NCBI GenBank assembly: GCA_019636755.1
Contig: JAHBWZ010000003.1
Span: forward strand, 495,684 to 559,683
Source: Phycisphaeraceae bacterium
GTDB lineage: Bacteria; Planctomycetota; Phycisphaerae; Phycisphaerales; SM1A02
Length of the DNA: 64,000 nt
Direction of reading: 5' to 3'
In this document: one piece after another, positions 1-7,655 of the stretch
Position numbering within the stretch: the stretch's first letter is position 1
Layout of the letters: every line of letters begins with the position of its first letter
Notes under the pieces: generated by a model
What the model was told of the DNA's origin: nothing
The model's input: the letters and a program-made list of their open reading frames with translations, nothing else
The model's database searches: none
Program-made: the position numbers and the translations under genes

Positions 1-1
1 G

Positions 2-223
2 TCCGCGCCCAATGGCAACAACCAGCCCGACTGGTCCCTCAAGGGCGCCGGCACGACCGGTGACGTCTGGGAGTTCCGGTTCTCCAACGGCTGGAACAGC
101 GCCAGCGCCGGGACGCTCACCTGGACCGAGGCCATGCTCACGATCCACAAGGTCCCGGCCCCCGGCGCTCTCGCGCTGATCGGCCTCGCCGGCCTTGCCG
201 GTGGTCGCCGTCGCCGCGCGTGA
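2..223 (+). CDS. C-terminal end of a secreted protein with PEP-CTERM-like sorting tail (5' truncated)
   Basis: Only the last 73 residues are in the window; the frame is open from the left edge to the TGA at 221. The tail reads VPAPGALALIGLAGLAGG followed by RRRRA: a short Pro-containing motif, one hydrophobic helix and a basic end. That is the three-part layout of PEP-CTERM sorting signals recognised by exosortases; here the motif is PAPG, not strict PEP. The preceding part (WSLKGAGTTGDVWEFRFSNG region) looks like the end of a beta-rich extracellular domain. The protein is probably exported by Sec and processed at the tail in the inner membrane. An exosortase gene lies near 61 kb in this window, but whether it is the cognate enzyme is unknown. 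A strong terminator follows. Confidence 0.75.
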   Translation, partial: SAPNGNNQPDWSLKGAGTTGDVWEFRFSNGWNSASAGTLTWTEAMLTIHKVPAPGALALIGLAGLAGGRRRRA

Positions 224-253
224 TGCCCGGATGATTCAGTGACTCACACCGAC

Positions 254-290
254 CCGACGCCACGGCCCCGCCGTGGCGTCGGTCTTTCCC
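254..290 (+). terminator. Rho-independent terminator
   Basis: A perfect 12-bp stem (254-265 with 271-282), 5-nt loop ccccg, followed by tctttccc. It lies 31 nt after the stop codon of the sorting-tail protein and ends just before the TPR gene, so it separates the two transcription units. Confidence 0.85.
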
Positions 291-297
291 AGCCGCG

Positions 298-1734
298 GTG
301 CACCGGTATCATCGCATCGTGCCGGCGGCACTTCGCATTCTCCTGGTCAGCATCGCCGCGATCGGCCTGGCCATCTGGGGCGTCAGCACGCTTTCCGGCC
401 CGGACATCCCGAGGCCGCCGGAGATCGACCGGCTCGATCCGATGGTCCGTCAGGCGGTCGACCGGGCCGTCCTTCGCGTCCGGAACGAGCCCCGCTCATC
501 GGCGGCCTGGACCTCGCTCGGGTCGGTCTTCTACGCGAATGAAATGCAGAGCACCGGGGCGGCGTGCTTCGAGCGTGCCCTCGTGCATGACCCGGATGAC
601 TGCGTCGCGCTCTATCTCCTCGGACGACACGAGGTCATGAACGGTGACGGAGCCCGCGCGATCCCGCGTTTCCGCCGGATCCTGGACCTGCGCCCGAACC
701 ACACGATCACTCTCTGGCATCTCACCGAGGCGCTTCTGGACCACGGCAACGCCGCGGAGGCGCACGCGCGACTGCAGAAGGCGTTCGACGCCGATCCCGC
801 GAACACGGCGATCGCCATCGCCCTCGCCCGCGCCGAGACGGCGCTCGGGCGCACGGATGAGGCCATCGCTCTGCTGCGACCGATCGCCGCCTCGCCGGGG
901 ATCGCACGCGGCGTGGCATCCCGCTTCCTCGGACAGGCCTATCGATACGCCGGTGAGGCGGAAGCAGCTCGGTCGGCGGAAGCCTCCGCACTTCCGGAGA
1001 CTCCGTGGCCGGACCCGTGGTACCGCGACATGCAGGCGCACCGGACCGGATTCGCGGCACTGCGGCTCGCCGCGGAACACGCGGTCCGCACGCGTGACTG
1101 GGCCTCGGCGGAACGGGCGCTGGACGTGCTCCTCAGCCGGACGCCCGATGACGCATCGCTCCTGAACATGCGCGGCGTCGCGCACTTCGAACTGGGACAG
1201 GGCGAACAGGCCATCGCGGTCCTTCGCCGCGCCGTCGAACTCGCCCCGGCTCAGAGCGAGACCAGGCTGAATCTCTCCCGCGTCCTGGAACAGCACGACG
1301 GCCGTGATCCGACGCATCTGGCTGAAGCGGAGCGTGTTCTCGCGCCGCTCCTCGTGGACGGCGCGACCCTGCCGGAAGCGCTGTTCCGGCTTGCCTCGGT
1401 CCAGCAGGCGGCCGGGCGCCTCGACGATGCGATCGCGACCACCCGGCGCCTGCACGCACTCGGCGTCAGACCGGTCGACGCGTCTCTCCTGAAGGCCGCC
1501 CTCGAGCACGACGCGGGGCGACCCGGGGACGCCCTTGCCACACTGGTCTCGTTGACGGAAGCCGTTCCGACGGATCCGCGCGGATTCGCCGCGCTCGCGC
1601 TCGCCGCCGCCCGCGCCGGCGATCGCCCGCGGGCACTTGCCTCGGTCGATCGCGCCCAGGCGCTGCACCTTCCGGATGTTGCCGGACTGCGCGCAGAAGT
1701 GCTGTCGCTCCTCGAGAGGTCGCCGCCGCGATGA
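298..1734 (+). CDS. Membrane-anchored tetratricopeptide repeat protein
   Basis: A 478-residue protein with one N-terminal hydrophobic segment (about residues 9-29, PAALRILLVSIAAIGLAIW) followed by tandem helical repeats with TPR spacing, for example AAWTSLGSVFYANEMQSTGA, ALYLLGRHEVMNGDGARAI, SLLNMRGVAHFELGQGEQAI and ALFRLASVQQAAGRLDDAI. TPR arrays are protein-binding scaffolds, so it is probably an inner-membrane or periplasmic adaptor. The start is uncertain: GTG 298 gives the longest product, while GTG 319 sits 7 nt after a TATCAT box and would fit a leaderless message. The stop overlaps the start of the CRTAC1-like gene (ATGA at 1731), so the two are translationally coupled. TPR and CRTAC1/ASPIC genes are frequently paired or fused, which supports a joint role. 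Confidence 0.85.
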   Translation: MHRYHRIVPAALRILLVSIAAIGLAIWGVSTLSGPDIPRPPEIDRLDPMVRQAVDRAVLRVRNEPRSSAAWTSLGSVFYANEMQSTGAACFERALVHDPDDCVALYLLGRHEVMNGDGARAIPRFRRILDLRPNHTITLWHLTEALLDHGNAAEAHARLQKAFDADPANTAIAIALARAETALGRTDEAIALLRPIAASPGIARGVASRFLGQAYRYAGEAEAARSAEASALPETPWPDPWYRDMQAHRTGFAALRLAAEHAVRTRDWASAERALDVLLSRTPDDASLLNMRGVAHFELGQGEQAIAVLRRAVELAPAQSETRLNLSRVLEQHDGRDPTHLAEAERVLAPLLVDGATLPEALFRLASVQQAAGRLDDAIATTRRLHALGVRPVDASLLKAALEHDAGRPGDALATLVSLTEAVPTDPRGFAALALAAARAGDRPRALASVDRAQALHLPDVAGLRAEVLSLLERSPPR

Positions 1735-3452
1735 GTCGATCGACCCACCGGCCCCGGCGCGCTGCGTGGTCGATGTCGCCACTCGTGGCATTGCTGCTGG
1801 CTGCATGCGGGTCATCCGGCAACCCTGATATCCCGGCGACGCCCGGGGCGCCGGCATGGTTCCGGGAGGAGGCCCGGTCGCGCGGCATCGACTGGTCCCA
1901 TGACGCCGGTCGCACCACCGGCTCGCTGCTCTACCCGGAGATCGTCGGGGGCGGCGGAGCGCTCTTCGATCTTGACGGCGACGGTCGGCTTGACCTCTAT
2001 CTCGTGCAGACCGGTCGCGTGACTGCACCGGAGGCCGGTCGACCACCCAACCAGCTCTTCCGGAACGTCGGCGAAGGCCGGTTCGAGAACGTGACGGAAG
2101 GCAGTGGACTCGACCACCGCGGCGTGGGCATGGGTGTCGCCGTCGGCGACGCCGACAACGACGGACGTCCGGACATCTACGTCACGAATCTCGGTCCGGA
2201 TGCGCTGTTCATGAACGAGGGCAGACTTCGCTTCCTGGAAGTCGACTTCACGTCGGACACGCGGAACCGGGACTGGTCGACATCCGCCGCGTTCGCCGAC
2301 CTCGATCAGGACGGCCTGCTCGATCTCTACGTCGTCCGTTACCTCGCGTGGTCACCCGATCGGGAGCGGACCTGCACCTCCGCGTCGGGCGTTCCCGATT
2401 ACTGCCACCCGAGCGCGTACCAGTCCCCCCTGCCTGACGCGATCTACCGCAATCTTGGCGGCGGGCGCTTCGAGGATGTCTCGCAGGCGGCCGGGGTGTC
2501 CGCGAAGCGAGCGCATGGCCTCGGTGTCATCGCACTGGATGCGGACAGTGACGGCCGGGTCGACATCTTCGTCGCCAATGACGGCGACCCAGATCACCTC
2601 TGGCTCAATCGCGGCGGAATGCGTTTCGAGGAAGTCGGACTGGCGCACGGCTGTGCAATCGATCAGGACGGCGTCGCCAAGGCGGGCATGGGCGTCACGT
2701 CGACGGACCTGACCGGCGACGGCTACCCGGAGATCCTGGTGGTGAACCTGGCCGGCGAGGCCGACTCGCTCTTCATCAACGCCGACGGACGCGGGTTCAC
2801 GGACGGGACCGCGCGGTTCGGACTGCGCACGGCATCCAGGCGCCTCACCCGATTCGGCGTCGGCTTCGCGGACTTCGACAATGACGGGCTCGACGACCTC
2901 TACTACGCGGCCGGACGCGTGATGCTGGATCGACCGACGGACGGGGACCCGTACGCGGAGCCGAACCTGCTTCTGCGCGGCGCCCGCGGCGGCCGGTTCG
3001 AGCCCGTGGAACCCGCGGGCGGGACGGATCCGATCCTTGTCGCGACGAGTCGCGCCGCGATCTTCGGTGACATCGACGACGACGGCGGAATCGACGTCGT
3101 CATCGTGAATCGTGGCGCGCCCGTGCACCTGCTCCGGAACGTCGTTGCCGACCGCGGCAACTGGATCCGGCTGCGCGCGCTCGATGTCTCGGGGCGGGAT
3201 GCCTGCAATGCGACCATCGAATGCACGGTCGTGGACGACGGCGCGACCCGGCGTATCACGCGCGAGGTCCGGTCCGCCTGGTCGTACCTCGCCGCGAACG
3301 ATCCGCGCGTTCATCTCGGACTCGGCACCGCCGACGGCGTGCGCGATATCGTCGTCCGCTGGCCCGAGGGCGGCCGCGAGGCATTCGGCGACCTGCCCGC
3401 GGGCCGGACGCATGACCTGCGGCGCGGGCGAGGTCGCCCGCTCGACCCGTGA
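1731..3452 (+). CDS. CRTAC1-family lipoprotein (FG-GAP/VCBS repeats, ASPIC/UnbV C-terminus)
   Basis: 573 residues. The N-terminus has a lipoprotein signal ending in LLAAC (Cys at about residue 26). The body contains repeated calcium-binding loops of the FG-GAP/VCBS type: DLDGDGRLDLYL, DADNDGRPDIYV, DLDQDGLLDLYV, DADSDGRVDIFV, DLTGDGYPEILV, DFDNDGLDDLYY and DIDDDGGIDVVI, as expected for a beta-propeller. The C-terminal part (RDACNATIECTVVDDG, then HLGLGTADGVRDIVVRWPEG) is the ASPIC/UnbV domain found in CRTAC1 proteins. Such proteins are extracytoplasmic; their ligands in bacteria are mostly unknown. The gene overlaps the upstream TPR gene by 4 nt. An ABC exporter follows 58 nt downstream on the same strand, and a 10-C tract lies in that gap. 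Confidence 0.9.
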   Translation: MSRSTHRPRRAAWSMSPLVALLLAACGSSGNPDIPATPGAPAWFREEARSRGIDWSHDAGRTTGSLLYPEIVGGGGALFDLDGDGRLDLYLVQTGRVTAPEAGRPPNQLFRNVGEGRFENVTEGSGLDHRGVGMGVAVGDADNDGRPDIYVTNLGPDALFMNEGRLRFLEVDFTSDTRNRDWSTSAAFADLDQDGLLDLYVVRYLAWSPDRERTCTSASGVPDYCHPSAYQSPLPDAIYRNLGGGRFEDVSQAAGVSAKRAHGLGVIALDADSDGRVDIFVANDGDPDHLWLNRGGMRFEEVGLAHGCAIDQDGVAKAGMGVTSTDLTGDGYPEILVVNLAGEADSLFINADGRGFTDGTARFGLRTASRRLTRFGVGFADFDNDGLDDLYYAAGRVMLDRPTDGDPYAEPNLLLRGARGGRFEPVEPAGGTDPILVATSRAAIFGDIDDDGGIDVVIVNRGAPVHLLRNVVADRGNWIRLRALDVSGRDACNATIECTVVDDGATRRITREVRSAWSYLAANDPRVHLGLGTADGVRDIVVRWPEGGREAFGDLPAGRTHDLRRGRGRPLDP

Positions 3453-3510
3453 GTCCGCCGCGCCGAACCCGGGATCCCCCCCCCCACTCCACCGCCCGCC
3501 AGTCCTCGAC

Positions 3511-4365
3511 ATGCTCCAGATCCACCATCTCCGAAGGCGATTCGGCCCGATGACCGCGGTCGATGATCTCTCGTTCGCGGCCGCGCCAGGCGAGTGTCTC
3601 GGGCTCCTCGGTCCGAACGGCGCCGGCAAGTCGACCACCGTCTCCATCGTGACCGGCCTGCTTCCGGCCGACGGCGGAACCGTCCGGATCGCGGATCGCG
3701 GCGGACCCGGGGACCCGGCGGTGCGCGCCATGACCGGCGTGGCGCCGCAGGCGCTGGCGTTCTACGACGAACTCACGCTGATCGAGAACATCCGCTTCTT
3801 CGGGAGGCTGTACGACCTCGCCGGACCGCGCCTCCGCGCCCGGACCGCAGAAGTGCTCGACCTTGTCGGGCTTTCGGATCGCGCAGGCAGTCGCGCCGGC
3901 ACCTGCTCCGGCGGCATGAAGCGTCGCCTGAATCTCGCCATCGCGCTCGTCCATGGTCCTCGCCTTCTCATCCTCGATGAACCGACGGCGGGCGTGGATC
4001 CGCAGTCGCGGGCCGCCATCATGGACACGCTGGAGCATCTGCGCGCCACCGGGGTCACCATCCTGTACACGACGCACCTCATGGAGGAAGCGGAGCGCCT
4101 GTGCGATCGGATCGTGGTGATCGACCGTGGACGACTGGTCGCGGAAGGCACACCGTCGGACCTGATCAGACGGCACGGCGGCCCGGCCACCATCGTGCTG
4201 CGCCGGGCAGACGGCACCGCGGAGCGCCTGCCGGCCGCCTCCCCGCGCGACACCCTCCTGGCGCTCCTGCAGGATCGCGATGTCATGGAGCTGCATATCG
4301 AACGACCGACCCTTGAGACGGTCTTCCTCAATCTCACGGGACGCGCGCTGCGCGACGAGGCATGA
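3511..4365 (+). CDS. ABC-2 type transporter ATP-binding protein
   Basis: 284 residues with all nucleotide-binding motifs: Walker A GPNGAGKS (residues 34-41), signature CSGGMKRR (from residue 132), Walker B LLILDEP (Asp156, Glu157), D-loop AGVDP and switch His in TTHLMEEAERLCD. The sequence after the core (ATIVLRRADGTAERLP to LETVFLNLTGRALRD) is the usual C-terminal extension of the ABC-2 exporter ATPase family. It hydrolyses ATP on the cytoplasmic face to drive the permease encoded next, whose ATG overlaps its stop (ATGA at 4362). The exported substrate cannot be read from the sequence. ATG 3511 is chosen because the family-typical N-terminus (MLQIHHLRRRFGPMTAVDDL) starts there. Confidence 0.93.
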   Translation: MLQIHHLRRRFGPMTAVDDLSFAAAPGECLGLLGPNGAGKSTTVSIVTGLLPADGGTVRIADRGGPGDPAVRAMTGVAPQALAFYDELTLIENIRFFGRLYDLAGPRLRARTAEVLDLVGLSDRAGSRAGTCSGGMKRRLNLAIALVHGPRLLILDEPTAGVDPQSRAAIMDTLEHLRATGVTILYTTHLMEEAERLCDRIVVIDRGRLVAEGTPSDLIRRHGGPATIVLRRADGTAERLPAASPRDTLLALLQDRDVMELHIERPTLETVFLNLTGRALRDEA

Positions 4366-5666
4366 TGCACGTTCTGACGCTTGCCCTGAAGGACCTCCGG
4401 CTGCTGGCTCGGGATCGCGTCGGCTTCTTCTTCACCTGCGCGTTTCCCCTGCTGTACGCGATCTTCTTCGGTGCGATCTTCTCCGGCTCCGCCGGCGATC
4501 GAGCGGGGATCTCCGTGGTGGTGGCCGACCTGGATCAGACGCCGGAGTCCGCCGCGTTCGTCGAGGAACTGCGCGCCTCGAGCGCCCTGGAGATCACGCT
4601 GGCCGGGTCCGAGGAGGCCGCCCTCGATCACGTGCGCCGGGGGCGACAGACCGGTGCAGTCATTCTCCCGCCGGGCTTCGGGCAGGCGCGGTCGAATCCG
4701 TTCTCAGGCAGCGCGGCCACGCTCCGACTCGCCGTCGACCCGGCGCGCAGCGCCGAGCGCGGCCTGCTGGAAGGCGTCGTCACGGAGCGCCTGTTTGCAT
4801 CGCTTGCGCAACTCTTCGGCGATCCACTGGCCGCCCGTGACCTCGCCCGACGTTCGCAGGCCGGCCTGGCGCACCGCGCTGCCACGGATCCCTTCGTGGG
4901 CGCTGCGGTTCTTCCGTTTCTCCAGTCGCTCGAGTCATTCATGGACCAGGCGGTGCAGCAGGACGGCGCTCCGGACGACGACGCGCACGCCGCTCCGGCG
5001 GGCGGCTTGCGGCCATTCGCCATCGAGCATGTCGACGTTGCCCGCAACCGGAGCGGCGAACCACCGACCGCCTTCGCGGTCTCGTTCCCGCAGGCGATCT
5101 CGTGGGCGCTGATCGGGTGCGCCGCCGCGTTCGGCATCTCGCTCGTGGTGGAACGGACGCGCGGCACGCTTCCCCGCCTCCTCGTCGCCCCGATCCGCGT
5201 GGGCCACCTCCTTGCGGGGAAGGCGCTCGCATGCTTTACGGCGACGGTGGCCGTCTGCGTGTTCCTCCTGCTCGTCGGGTGCACCGTCTTCGGCATCCGA
5301 CCGGTCGCGCCGGCGCTGCTCGCCCTCGCGGTCCCGGTCGCCGCGTCCGCGTTCGTCGGCATCATGATGCTTCTGAGTGTGCTCGGACGGACCGAGGCGG
5401 CCGCGGGGGGCATCGGCTGGTCGATCCTGCTCATCATGGCGATGGTCGGCGGCGGCATGGTCCCGCAGTTCATCATGCCGGCATGGATGCAGCACGTCGG
5501 CGCCGTCAGCCCCGTCTCATGGACGATCCGGCTCCTTGACGGGGCACTCTGGCGCGGCACGACGGCGTCCGACTTCGCCACGCAGAGCGCCGCCCTGCTG
5601 GGCATCGGCCTGGGCGGACTCCTGCTGGGCATCATCGTCTTCCGGCGCCGGATCGCGGCGTCATGA
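4362..5666 (+). CDS. ABC-2 type transporter permease
   Basis: 434 residues. One membrane helix near the N-terminus (FFFTCAFPLLYAIFFGAIF) is followed by a large soluble loop of about 200 residues (GISVVVADLDQTPESAAFVEEL onward). A C-terminal block of about five helices follows: AISWALIGCAAAFGISLVVE, ATVAVCVFLLLVGCTVFGI, LLALAVPVAASAFVGIMML, GWSILLIMAMVGGGMVP and ALLGIGLGGLLLGIIVF. This is the ABC2_membrane_3 / YhgE-like architecture. It pairs with the ATPase encoded immediately upstream. The loop contains the Asp-rich DDDAHAAPAGG stretch. The 3' end overlaps by 6 nt, convergently, the zinc-ribbon gene on the other strand, leaving no room for an ordinary terminator. Confidence 0.9.
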   Translation: MMHVLTLALKDLRLLARDRVGFFFTCAFPLLYAIFFGAIFSGSAGDRAGISVVVADLDQTPESAAFVEELRASSALEITLAGSEEAALDHVRRGRQTGAVILPPGFGQARSNPFSGSAATLRLAVDPARSAERGLLEGVVTERLFASLAQLFGDPLAARDLARRSQAGLAHRAATDPFVGAAVLPFLQSLESFMDQAVQQDGAPDDDAHAAPAGGLRPFAIEHVDVARNRSGEPPTAFAVSFPQAISWALIGCAAAFGISLVVERTRGTLPRLLVAPIRVGHLLAGKALACFTATVAVCVFLLLVGCTVFGIRPVAPALLALAVPVAASAFVGIMMLLSVLGRTEAAAGGIGWSILLIMAMVGGGMVPQFIMPAWMQHVGAVSPVSWTIRLLDGALWRGTTASDFATQSAALLGIGLGGLLLGIIVFRRRIAAS

Positions 5667-6017
5667 ACGACCGCGGATGCGGTGCCCGGAGGTCCCCCGT
5701 GCGAGCGCGGTCGCGGCGATCACGGGGACCAGGGCCGCACAGAGAATGAGCGCCGGCGCAATCCAGATCGCGCGGTCGGGGACGAACAGGATGACCAGGA
5801 CGACCGCGCCGGCGATCAGCCCCCAGCCGACGATGAGCAGGCACGCGGCCCGGCGCGCGGCGGCATGTTCGGCCGCGGCACGCATGGACTCCACGGTGAG
5901 CGAAAGCCCGCACTCCGGGCAGAGCGGCGAACCGGAGGCGGTCAGACGATGGCCGCAGGCCGGACAGGTGTCCGCGACGCGGTCCGGCGCGGGGCCGGTC
6001 TGTCCGGATCCGCTCAC
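5661..6017 (-). CDS. Small zinc-ribbon membrane protein of unknown function
   Basis: 118 residues. Two CxxC knuckles at the N-terminus (DTCPACGHRLTASGSPLCPECGLSL) form a probable zinc ribbon. They are followed by a short helix and two adjacent hydrophobic segments (ACLLIVGWGLIAGAVVLVILF and AIWIAPALILCAALVPVIAATAL). The start ATG overlaps the dnaN stop (ATGA), so it is cotranscribed and probably translationally coupled with dnaN. The family is not recognised beyond the zinc ribbon; small ribbon-plus-two-helix proteins of this kind are common in planctomycetes. The 3' end overlaps the ABC permease gene on the opposite strand by 6 nt. Confidence 0.75.
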   Translation of the reverse strand: MSGSGQTGPAPDRVADTCPACGHRLTASGSPLCPECGLSLTVESMRAAAEHAAARRAACLLIVGWGLIAGAVVLVILFVPDRAIWIAPALILCAALVPVIAATALARGTSGHRIRGRS

Positions 6018-7153
6018 ACCTGCAGCGGCATCACGACGTAGGTGAAGTCCTGACCACAGCGGAAGATACCGGGGCGCTGCGGCGTCTTCAGTTCGATGAT
6101 CACGTCGGATGTCTCCGCGACCTTCAGTACGTCCGTGATGTAGTTCGGCGAGAACCCGACCTCGATCGGATCACCGTCGTACGCGACATCGACATTGATC
6201 TCAGCCTCGCCCATCTCCGGCGAGCGGCTGCGCAGCGTCAGTCGGTTGTCGCCGAAACAGAGCCGGACGCCTCTGGACTCGGCGTTGGTCAGCAGCGCTG
6301 CCCTCCGGATCGCGCTTGAAAGCGCGTCGCGGTTGGACGTGATCTTCTTGTCAAGATCGCGCGGAACGACGTCCTCGTAGGGGGGGAACGTCCCTTCTTC
6401 GAGTTTCGTCCAGAGCATGGCCCCCGGCGACGAGGTACCGGCCCGGTCCCCCTCTCCGATCGCGAAGACGGCGCTGTTCTGACCGATCGAGATCCGGATC
6501 GGCTGATCCGGATCGTCCACCAGGCGGGTGATCAGGTGCAGCGGCTTCTTCGGCAGGATGCACCGGCTCTCGCCCTTCCCGGAGTTCGCCGCCCCGTCCG
6601 CCATCGCCAGGCGCTTCCCGTCGGTGGCGACGAAGCGGACCTTCCGGTCCTTCCGTTCATAGAGCGCGCCGCGGATCGCATAGCGCACGTTGTGATCAGC
6701 GGCCGCGGCGAAGATCGTCCGCTCGATGAGGTGCCGCAGCACGCCACCGGCGATCTCACAGTCGGCTGTCACGCCTTCTGCGGGATCACGATCCGGCCAG
6801 GGATCGACGTCCCCGGACGTATCGATGATGTTCAGCTTGAAGTGCGCGTCTGCACCCCGGATGTTCAGGTGATTGTCGCGGACCTCGAGCGTCAGTGACG
6901 AATCGCTGCACGCCCGGACGATCTCGTCCACCTTGTCGGCCGGGACGATCACCTCGCCGGGCTCGGCGACCTCCACCTGATCAAGGCCGATCCGGAGTCC
7001 GACATCGAGATCCGTCCCGTGAAGCGTGAGCAGCCCCGGGGTGGCCACCATCCGCACGCATTGGAGGATCGGCTTGCTGCTGCGCGGGGGCACAACGCTC
7101 GAGATCAGGCTGACGGCATCCTGCAGGGCCGCGCGGTCACAGACGACCTTCAT
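6014..7153 (-). CDS. dnaN: DNA polymerase III subunit beta (sliding clamp)
   Basis: 379 residues, close to the usual clamp length, with the three-domain DnaN pattern: MKVVCDRAALQDAVSLISSV and LTLHGTDLDVGLRI in domain 1, VRFVATDGKRLAMADG in domain 2, and the C-terminal TYVVMPLQV (family consensus YVVMPMRL). The homodimeric ring encircles DNA and tethers DNA polymerase III and other clamp binders. A Shine-Dalgarno-like GAGAGGA lies about 10-15 nt before ATG 7153. The neighbours are not dnaA, recF or gyrB, so this is not the classical dnaA-dnaN replication cluster, and no DnaA-box cluster was noticed next to it. A small zinc-ribbon gene follows with a 4-nt overlap. Confidence 0.96.
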   Translation of the reverse strand: MKVVCDRAALQDAVSLISSVVPPRSSKPILQCVRMVATPGLLTLHGTDLDVGLRIGLDQVEVAEPGEVIVPADKVDEIVRACSDSSLTLEVRDNHLNIRGADAHFKLNIIDTSGDVDPWPDRDPAEGVTADCEIAGGVLRHLIERTIFAAAADHNVRYAIRGALYERKDRKVRFVATDGKRLAMADGAANSGKGESRCILPKKPLHLITRLVDDPDQPIRISIGQNSAVFAIGEGDRAGTSSPGAMLWTKLEEGTFPPYEDVVPRDLDKKITSNRDALSSAIRRAALLTNAESRGVRLCFGDNRLTLRSRSPEMGEAEINVDVAYDGDPIEVGFSPNYITDVLKVAETSDVIIELKTPQRPGIFRCGQDFTYVVMPLQV

Positions 7154-7655
7154 CGCTCTTCATTCCTCTCAGTCGAAGTTGGCCGCAGTGTACCGGTCGG
7201 CGAGGATCGCGGCACCTTCTGCCCGCGCGCTGCCCCGGGGAACCGGGCTGACGGGGCGCGGCACCCCGGTCACCGCGAGGCTCCGCGCGGCGCCGGGCAG
7301 ACGCCCTCCCGCGATCCAACCCCCGCGGTCACCCCCCCTGGCACCCTCCGGGTTGCCGCGTCGGGATGGCCGTGCGATACTCCCCCGTTCGAGTCTGCAT
7401 GCCGGTCGCGCCCGTGGGGGAACGCGGCGCCTCCGGCGGCCGTCTGTCCATTGTGTTCGTCATCCGGCCCTTGCCCGGCCGCTCAACCGCTCCCGCCCTC
7501 GTCGACCGGACCTCCCCATCCACGGAGTTCCGACGGCGCGTCGAGGGCCAGCCCGAGAGGCCGTCCAGGGAATGACCCGTTCAACCGTCCCAGGCACCCT
7601 CATTACGCCCGCCGCGCCCGGCCCCGGGGTGACGCGGGGAAGGACGATCCCGCCC
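7154..7655. other. Intergenic region between divergent dnaN and transketolase
   Basis: About 500 bp without a convincing gene; short open frames here have no recognisable motif or ribosome site. It must hold the divergent promoters. One sigma70-like candidate facing the transketolase gene is listed separately. I see no RNA gene. Confidence 0.6.
7353..7381 (+). promoter_or_regulatory. Candidate sigma70-type promoter upstream of transketolase
   Basis: TTGCCG (7353-7358), a 17-nt spacer and GATACT (7376-7381) match the -35/-10 layout. It lies about 275 nt before the transketolase ATG, so the leader would be long. Prediction by eye only. Confidence 0.3.

Noticed and set aside
496..2046. Long open frame on the minus strand opposite the TPR and CRTAC1-like genes
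   Set aside because: It is antisense to two well-supported genes and its product is Arg-rich low complexity without any motif.
3476..3485. 10-C tract as a phase-variation site for the ABC exporter
   Set aside because: It is outside coding sequence and runs of 8-10 C occur elsewhere between genes in this window, so a switch is not supported.
7366..7575. Short open frame between dnaN and transketolase
   Set aside because: No ribosome site, no motif, low-complexity Arg/Pro-rich product typical of random frames in GC-rich DNA.
6014..7655. Replication origin suggested by dnaN
   Set aside because: dnaA, gyrB and recF are not adjacent, and no DnaA-box cluster or AT-rich unwinding element was seen in the flanking region.
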